NCBI GenBank assembly: GCA_021018995.1
Contig: CM037593.1
Location: forward strand, 11,374,088 to 11,438,087
Origin: Chloranthus sessilifolius
Lineage: Eukaryota > Streptophyta > Magnoliopsida > Chloranthales > Chloranthaceae
Length of the DNA: 64,000 nt
Direction: 5' to 3'
Shown here piece by piece: positions 57,296 to 64,000 of this stretch; position 1 is the stretch's first letter; each line of letters begins with the position of its first letter. Below the pieces are notes generated by a model, which made no database searches, was not told where the DNA came from, and saw nothing but the letters and a program-made list of their open reading frames with translations. Position numbers and translations under genes: made by a program.

Positions 57296-57969
57296 TATAT
57301 ATAACGATCATTTTATTTTGTTGTTTACGTGTTTCCTTTTCTTTCAAAAGGTTCGCGCTCCCCTCGTGCCTCAGGGCTTTGAATTAGAGATACCTGTGTT
57401 AAGAGAATATCTACGGGTTCAAAAGGAGGTTGGGGGGAAGAGAAAAGAACCGGTCAAGAAAGTTGTGGAAGAGATGCGGCCGAAGAAGAAAAGAAATTAT
57501 ATTTCGGTCGAGAATATTGATGAGGAAGAATGGGATGTCGCATCGACGTCAGAAGAAGAACCCCCATCGAAAAAGGGCCCCGTCCATGTCGGAGAGGGTC
57601 GGCCAAGAACTAGGGGAGCCACCAAGGAGAGCCTGGCAGTGAAAGATAGCCCAGCTGAACCGTCAATCTCCAATGATCCTTTGATGAGGAGGGTCGATCA
57701 TTTGACGATGGAGAACTTGATGCTCACCAAAAGAGTGAGCGATTTGAAGGGAGAGAATAAGGCCCTGGCTAAACGTTGCGCTTCTGTAGAGAAACTATGC
57801 AACTCCTTCAAAGAGAGGCTGAATTCAAGGGATGCGGAGTGGCAGAAGTTAAATCACTACAACTATTTGGTCAGAAAGGGCCAATCGAATATAAAAGAAC
57901 TCCTTGAAAATTTATTAGAGGTGAGACCTAAGGATGTGTTGAAATCTGATTTTATATGTTCAGTTTTGT

Positions 57970-58208
57970 TAACATAAATCGATATCGACTGTATATAGAG
58001 TCGATAACGATTATATACACAATCGTTATCGACTTTATCTAGAGTCGATACCGATTATATATGCAATCGTTATCGATTATATATACAGTCGATATCGATT
58101 ATATTTACAATCGATAGCGACTATATATATAATCAATAACGATCATATATAAAATCGATAGCGACTATAAGTACAGTCGATAATGATTATATTTAAAATC
58201 GATTTGGA
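57970..58208. repeat. TCGN4CGA array (A4) in a protease-gene intron, MULE-2
   Basis: About 11 units with 22-bp period and ATATATAC-like spacers fill intron 57921-58267. Confidence 0.9.
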
Positions 58209-58944
58209 CTTTTTAAAATGTGGACCAAAAATTAATTCTTATTTTGCACCATCATTTCGATGTACAGGATGTGGCTATTGAGGAGCTGATATCGAAGGTG
58301 TGCGACACAGCCGTCGATAAGGAACCATCAGCTCCTACGCATCATGTTCCTCCTCCTCCTCCCGTTGATGAGGTGACGGCAGCTACTGACGAGCAGCTTG
58401 AGACTCAAACTGATAAGGGTCCTGCTGGTGAAGAGGAAACCTCTTCCCAATTGCCTCACCAACAAGCTGAGCCTCGCTTAAGACCTAGGCAAGCAAAACT
58501 CAGCAAAGTAATTGCCGTCAAACCTAAGGCACAACGAAGGGTAGCGGATGAAAAGAAGCCTACCGAGAAGGCCAGCGAAGGACCAATCGAGCTGAGCCCG
58601 GACCAAAGGCGATCATTACATCACGATCTTGGGTCTCTGGTGAAGATGCTCTCCGAGCTTCCACTGAAATGACAATGAGCAAAAATATATGCTAGACATA
58701 TGGAACAAGCCTTTAAAGGAGGTCGAGTAAGTTATTTTTCCCTGAATACTTAACTTTATTATTATATATTTATCGTAAAGATTAGTTAAGTTGGCCATTT
58801 TTTATACAGAGAATATGTTAACACTGTCGGCAAGTATAAGCTGGTGGTGCAATCCTTCAGATGTCTGGCAGCAACGCAGTACCTGGATAACTTTGTAAGT
58901 TTAACATACTGTAGGCAAAATCAAGAATGGTTAAAGCTGTTGAC

Positions 58945-59172
58945 GACTCAAAAAAGAGTCGATATCGATTCATTATAGAGTCTATAACGATGGCTTACAT
59001 AATCGTTATCGACTCTCAAATTAATCGAGATCGATGACTTTTAGAGTCGATAACGATGGCTTATGTAATCGTTATCGACTCTGTAAATCATCGATATCGA
59101 TTCATTGGAGAGTCGATAACGATGACTTAAGATATCGTCATCGATGACTTATAGAGTCGATAACGATTATAT
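58945..59172. repeat. TCGN4CGA array (A3) in a protease-gene intron, MULE-2
   Basis: About 10 units at exact 22-bp steps with spacers GCTTA(C/T)(A/G)T and ACTTATAG, inside intron 58895-59217. The neighbouring introns of 78-83 bp have no units. Confidence 0.92.
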
Positions 59173-60204
59173 ATTTCACTCTAACTGCATATTTAAATCT
59201 AACTGCATTGGTTTCAGGTTATGGGCGCCTACCTGAGACATTTGGAAGTAATTGATGATAAAATTTATCCTGATAAAAATCTCAAAAACTTCCTTATGGA
59301 CCCTGCCGCACTGACGTACCTGGGCTATGAACTAAGAGATTTCAACAAGTTCCTGCTTGCTGAAAAATTATACAACCAATCGATCGAGGTTCAAGTTCAA
59401 TGGTGGGCTGTCTATAGACAAAAAGAGACCGAAGGGAAGAAACTGATGGAAACTTTCTTCTTTAATGAGCTTCAGAATCTATGGGCTCACGAATGCAGCA
59501 TAGTATGCTTTTATCCTCTTTATAATTATTCTTTATAATTTTTCTATCATACTCTTTGAGATTATATTACTTTTTTGTAGATATTTATGCCAATACATTC
59601 AGAACAACCACTACATTGGGCGCTTGCGATCGTGAAGGTAGTCGAACGATCGATAATGATCGTCGACCCTATATTTAATAGGCCCTCTAAGGAAAGATAT
59701 GTGTCCCAATTACAGGCGCTAGTAAGATATTTTGCTTAGCATATCTTTTATCATTGTTAGCTTAGCATATCTGACACTCCTCTCTATTATTTCGAAACAG
59801 ACTCAATACCTTCCCGTGATTTTATATTCGTATGGTGACTCCGCTGCACTGATCAAGAAGAACTATCCTTGGTCATCTAGTGACTGTCGGATCAAAGCCC
59901 TCCCCCGACAGACCAACTCGTGTGATTGTGGAGTATTTATTGTGAAGTATGTCGAGTACTTCATGATGGGGAAGAAATTTGACTTCGCGCAATCAGATAT
60001 AGATAGGATCATGGCAGAAATTGGCCATATCGTTACATACAGCGATGATATGAGTCTTGTGAAGAAGGACGACAAAAAGGAGGGGGAGCAGCAGTAGTGT
60101 GGTTGTATTTTAATATTTTTGTAATTGTAAATGAAATATTTTTTCTTAATGAATTATTTTGAATATAATTGCACTATTTTTATGTAGCTGTGGTTAAAAA
60201 GTAG

Positions 60205-60475
60205 AAATAGCAGCCATTATCGACTACATATATAGTCGTCATCGACTATATAAATAATCGGTGACGACTCTGTATGTAATCGCTATCGACTATATAACTA
60301 ATCGGTAACGACTCTTTATGTAATCGCTATCGACTATATATAGAGTCGTCATCGACTGTATTCATAATCGATACCGATTCTTATAGATTCTATATAGTCG
60401 ATGGCGACTCTATATAGAGTCGATATCGATTATGGATATAGTCGATGACGACTCTATGATTCATCGGTAAAGACT
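60205..60475. repeat. TCGN4CGA array (A2) between the convergent gene ends, MULE-2
   Basis: About 12 units between the protease stop (60097) and the transposase stop (60550), including AGTCGTCATCGACT and AATCGGTGACGACT. Confidence 0.9.
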
Positions 60476-60549
60476 ATATTACAGTAAAAAAATATGGATT
60501 CTGAATTTCTCATTTACATTCAATCTATCATTCTTAAAAATATACACTG

Positions 60550-63261
60550 TCAATCCATTGGTCCCACTGCCGTGCAGCTCCTGCGATTGTGACCATAATC
60601 ACTGCACCTGCTACACTGTAGTGCCCTAACCTCACCCTTAGACCTTATCCTTCTCTTCCTCGGACGACCGGCTTGCTTTCTGCAATAATAGGGCGGTCTC
60701 ACTTTCATATTTTCAGGGAGTTGCTCTGCTTGAAACTCCTATTGACTTTTATCGAGGGTGGGAACCCATTGATCGTCATATGTTTGTCTAAAGCAAGCGG
60801 TGAAAAACCAGTTCTCACAAAAGTTATAGTAGTCGTAACTTCTTCGATTGATGGTCGCCACGACATGGGAGCAAGGCAAGTCATGAATGTGCCAACGGCG
60901 GCAACTACAGGTCTTGTGTTCTAAGTCGACGTGATGAATGAAATTTCTGGAATTGACATGGAATTGATCGCGCCCGTATGGTTGAGCTCTCTTTCTACCG
61001 GCCCATTGCAACACCTTCTTCATGTGCGCGTCTACTTTCGGGCAGAGAAGGGTCGTCCATTTCTCAGATATCTCTCTGCGTTTTTGAAAATGATCGGCGA
61101 CTTTCTCTCTAGTAGTTCTGATTAAGTCGATAATTGATCTCTCTCGAGCTATCTTTAGCACGCTGTTTAAACTTTCGAAAATATTCGTAGTCAGGGAATC
61201 GTACTGCCTTCCTTCCATATGTGCGTGTGCCCAATGCTTCGGATCTATTTTCAAAATATATTCTACGGCCTAAGAATCAGTAGGATCTTTCTTCATTTCG
61301 TTAATAAAATAATCAAATTTCTCTTTCGAATATGCACGCACGGCGCACCACCATTTACCCTTCACATTGTTCCTGGGATACTTGTGCTGCAAATTTTGTC
61401 ATATGCCGCATGCAGTAGTTGTGATATGCGTTAGGGAAGATATGTTTCACCGCATTTATTAAACCCTTCGACATGTCCGTGATAAATACGAAATCTTCGT
61501 TAAACCCACCGATCACGAACGCACCTACCCGTTCAAGAAACCACATCCACGTATCCTCTTCTTCTAACTCGACCACGGCAAATGCTAACGATAATATATG
61601 ACCATTACCGTCTTGCGCAGAGGCGATAAGTAAGATCTCTTCGAAACGTCCTCGTAGGTGTGTGCCGTCTACAAGCAATATGCGACGAAGTGTATTGCGG
61701 TAGCTTCCGATGCATAGACCAAAACTCCAAAAAAATCTTTTAAACTTACCGTCAAGAGTAAGTTGAAAGGATGTTTGTACATTAGGATCTACCCTCTCCA
61801 TCTCCTTCACATAGGCCGATAGATTAACAAATTGTCCTTCCCAACTGCCTCTAATATCATTAAGGGCAAGCTCTTTTCCCCTCCAAGCATTTTCATATGA
61901 GATTTGCACATTATAAGCTTTTGCAATATCAAACATTATCGACGCCGGTGTGTAGTCGAATTCTTTCATAAGTTTATCTCGTACATAGTTCGCTACGGAG
62001 GAGATTGTTGCATTACGGTGACCGTGCGGTCCGATCTTAGCGGCTCCGCATGTGTGAGTACTATTGAATGTCTTGATTTGGAAAGAATCGAGCCCAGTCA
62101 ATTTAGAAGCATGTATTCGCCACGAACAATCGGGTTCGTAGCATCCGGCTGTCACTCGATAACTAGCGGTCCTCAAAGGCCGAATTTGAAAGTTTTTCTC
62201 CACCGCGTGTTCTTTCAATGCTCTTTGAAATATTTGTTTGTCTCGGAAGATCTCTCCAATTTTAAACGTCCAATTCCGATATTCAGTTTCCACCTCTTCA
62301 TCGGAGGAGTCGCCCGATGTCTCTGACATTTCGTAATCTCCGTCTACTAGGGGATTGTCAATGTCTCTCACAAAAATTTTCGGATCCTCTTTGATAAACC
62401 CATCCGGTTCGCCTTCATATTCTTCTTCTAAGGTATCTTCATTCATGGCTTGAGGATGACTACGCCATTCACTAGCGGTGTTCTCGGGTGGTTGACTAGA
62501 TCCTTCACCGAAGGGGTTCTGATGTGATTGACCGGATCCTTCACCGAATGGATAATGGCGTGGTTGGCTAGGCCCTTCACCGAAGGGGTGCTCATGTGTA
62601 TGGACATGAGATTAAGTTACTCCGGTAATTTCCATCGATGGCATGGTAGAACATAAGTCTTGAGTAAACCAAGTTGTCCATCCACCGGGGAAGATATGAC
62701 TGAATTCGTCGGTATCCACCACCCTTTCTGAAGTATAGTCTAACCATTGACTACATTGTTGTGACCCATGCATGTATTTTACTGGGTCATCATACGATTC
62801 AATCGGAGCATCGTTTAAATCAAATGTTACTTTCCCTCTGCCATCGTCATAATATAACCGTCATCGCTTAACGAGACGATGCAGTATCTGATTTCATCCT
62901 CAAACTTATATCAGAAATGAATGAGTCACAAAATGGGTCCAGATTTACTTGTTCAGCTTCAACTGGGAAGGATGACGGTTCCTTAATGATGAATACTTTT
63001 ATAACGTCTACCGCGGATTTATAAAACGTAAATAATGTAGCCAAATCATTAGAGTCCAAAATGTCGGCAACCACAAGCGTATTCACTATCTTCATATGAA
63101 ACCGAAAATCGATAAAGCAGAGACATTCGCCTTATGAATTGTTCATAAGAAATTTTAGTTGAAATGTTAATAAGCTTCCGCCGGCCACCTTGATACAAGG
63201 CATCATCATTTACAAGAAGGCCATCATAGTGACAAAGAGGAGGAATCCTCACGTCCGTCAT
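60550..63261 (-). pseudogene. MULE-2 transposase (mudrA-like), interrupted but with all catalytic motifs
   Basis: The ATG at 63261 starts the PB1-like segment, which is disrupted by a small deletion near 63115 and a frame change near 62840. From 62446 to 61355 the frame is open: an acidic N-part, the zinc finger (CYEPDC...HTC), the plug, then LVDGTHLRG (first Asp) and ITDMSKGL (second Asp) with CMRHM. A frame change near 61390 and a TAG near 61270 follow. From 61254 to 60739 the frame has NIFESLN (Glu) and the SWIM finger (CSC...PCSH). A TAG replaces the Trp codon seen in MULE-1, after which a basic region and the CCHC knuckle (CSRCSDYGHNRRSC) remain readable to 60550. There are few lesions, so decay is recent. 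Confidence 0.85.
62450..62620 (-). repeat. Short in-gene tandem repeat of the MULE transposases (GGTGAAGG(A/C) units)
   Basis: The minus strand reads four times (C/T)(T/A)CGGTGAAGG(A/C)(C/T)C(T/C)(A/G)G at about 30-bp spacing. The same occurs at 14282-14370 in MULE-1. It encodes GEG/PSQ-rich linker residues between the N-terminal and zinc-finger parts. Confidence 0.5.
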
Positions 63262-63334
63262 CGTCTGTTTAAGAATGAGAAGAAAGGGGTCATAAGACTG
63301 ATGAAACAAAAGAGAAAAGACGACTATAAATCTT

Positions 63335-63540
63335 AGTCGATTGTATATACAATCGATAATGACTACATATACAATCGATATCGATTGCAAATACAATCGT
63401 CATCGACTCTATATAGAGTCGATATCGATTGTATACACAATCGATATCGGCTCCATATGGAGTCGTCATCGACTCCATATACAATCGATATTGACTCTAT
63501 ATGGAGTCGATGACGATTGTATTTGCAATCGATATATATT
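63335..63540. repeat. TCGN4CGA array (A1), MULE-2 transposase 5' region
   Basis: About 9 units at 22-bp steps (15-bp motif plus 7-bp spacer, such as CAATCGATATCGATT and GCAAATA) lie 75 bp upstream of the transposase ATG. The overlapping ORFs on both strands are array translations. Confidence 0.92.
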
Positions 63541-63913
63541 TTTAAAAAAACGGATCGAAGGATACAAAGACCTTTCATATACTACACGAATAGGAGATAC
63601 TGCATCACTAAGAGACACTAACAAACTGAAAATGGGGTTTAAGTAGGATACCTCGCGTCGCAAGGACAAAGTTCAGGGTCTTTTTGCCACAATGAAGAAA
63701 TGCAGGGGCTTCTTCTCCCAAGCCTCTGTTTCCTTCTTCGAAATAGCAGATCGGAGCAGATCAGACTAAGTAAGGAGACGTCGTCTAGGGTTTTGCACCT
63801 CTAACTTTTTTGCAGGGTAAAATGAGGAAGAAGAAGATGCTTTGTTGGTTAAAGAAGGTCATAGAAGGGGGTAATTTGGACCTTTTACTCTCCTTAGGGT
63901 CGGCTAGGCTTGG

Positions 63914-63997
63914 AGCTGGTTTGTTTGGGTAAAAGTGAAACTACAGGGCTTCTGACGTAAAAGGTGCATCTGACAGGGCTTGTCAGGTAAATTTCCC
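63914..63997 (-). repeat. MULE-2 right TIR (transposase side)
   Basis: The complement reads GGGAAATTTACCTGACAAGC, matching the left TIR with about five differences in 84 bp. The three bases GAA that follow begin the target duplication, and the window ends there. Confidence 0.88.
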
Positions 63998-64000
63998 GAA

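Larger units (their letters stand above)
55003..60097 (+). pseudogene. MULE-2 Ulp1-like cysteine protease gene; protease exons intact, 5' part damaged
   Basis: Exon 1 (from ATG 55003) is acidic, then PPPPPEPD, then lysine-rich, with an in-frame TAA at about 55108. The DUF1985-like exon ends near 56961, with TPWGLHVYQDL typical of that domain. Next are exon 57351-57920 (basic, then coiled coil around LTKRVSDLKGENKAL) and exon 58268-58726 (PPPPPVDEV; one frame change near 58672). Exons 58810-58894, 59218-59502, 59581-59721 and 59801-60097 join in phase without stops. They carry LHWAL (His), MIVDP (Asp) and QTNSCDCG (Gln and Cys), the complete C48/Ulp1 catalytic set. The donor after the DUF1985-like exon reads ATATGAGG where MULE-1 has GTATGAGG. 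The substrate is unknown; family members act on SUMO-like modifiers. Confidence 0.8.
54174..63997 (-). mobile_element. MULE-2: second full-length Kaonashi-type Mutator-like element, inverted
   Basis: This is a 9,824-bp element with 84-bp TIRs (about five mismatches between ends) and the same gene plan as MULE-1 in opposite orientation: protease on + (55003-60097), transposase on - (63261-60550). The left flank is GAAAAATAA (54165-54173). The right flank visible in the window is GAA (63998-64000), the start of the same 9-mer. TIRs and genes are clearly related to MULE-1 but not a recent duplicate of it. It is probably non-autonomous because the transposase is interrupted. Confidence 0.9.

Overview
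This window looks like nuclear DNA of a flowering plant. It is AT-rich and contains plant-only gene families (a UGT75-type glycosyltransferase and an RPS5-type coiled-coil NLR). Most of it is plant transposable elements: MULEs, hAT, Tourist and CACTA pieces, Ty3/gypsy LTRs, a tRNA-derived SINE and LINE tails. I cannot fix the species or order from sequence alone. No rRNA, tRNA gene, organellar insert or bacterial-type feature was seen.

Layout. 1-4.0 kb: 3' end and LTR of a Ty3/gypsy element plus a second LTR-type end. 4-12.8 kb: AT-rich repeats, a Tourist-like element (6213-6916), a 2.6-kb solo LTR (7072-9693) holding 21 phased TTGATCGATCAA palindromes, a CACTA end (9791) and a foldback MITE (12184-12349). 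12837-22171: a complete 9.3-kb Kaonashi-type MULE (MULE-1) with 84-bp TIRs and a perfect 9-bp target duplication. 22780-24177: a UGT75 gene with one in-frame TAG. 26118-27899: a MULE-derived three-exon gene that keeps PB1, DNA-binding and zinc-knuckle parts but has lost the DDE core. 28648-28827: a SINE with 11-bp duplications. 29.3-39 kb: mostly M1 inverted-repeat elements and unrecognised gene fragments. 39417-42053: a single-exon CC-NB-LRR gene with its P-loop destroyed. 42-54 kb: M1 copies, a nested hAT element, and a 1.8-kb MULE-type element carrying two M1 copies. 54174-63997: a second Kaonashi-type MULE (MULE-2), inverted relative to the first and ending 3 bases before the window edge.

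The two large MULEs share a MuDR-like plan. A transposase gene and a Ulp1 (C48 cysteine protease) gene start near opposite TIRs and converge. Both transposases are broken. In MULE-2 the last four protease exons remain in phase with the H-D-C triad intact. The most unusual observation is a 22-bp-period array in every long non-coding compartment of both MULEs (both 5' flanks, the gap between the 3' ends, and all long introns). Each unit is TCG-N4-CGA inside a quasi-palindrome, followed by an AT-rich spacer. Exons, TIRs and the three short introns lack it. The solo LTR carries an unrelated array of similar geometry.

No host gene here looks fully intact. The UGT has a nonsense codon, the NLR lacks its nucleotide-binding loop, and the DDE-less MULE gene is the only multi-exon reading frame that appears open throughout.
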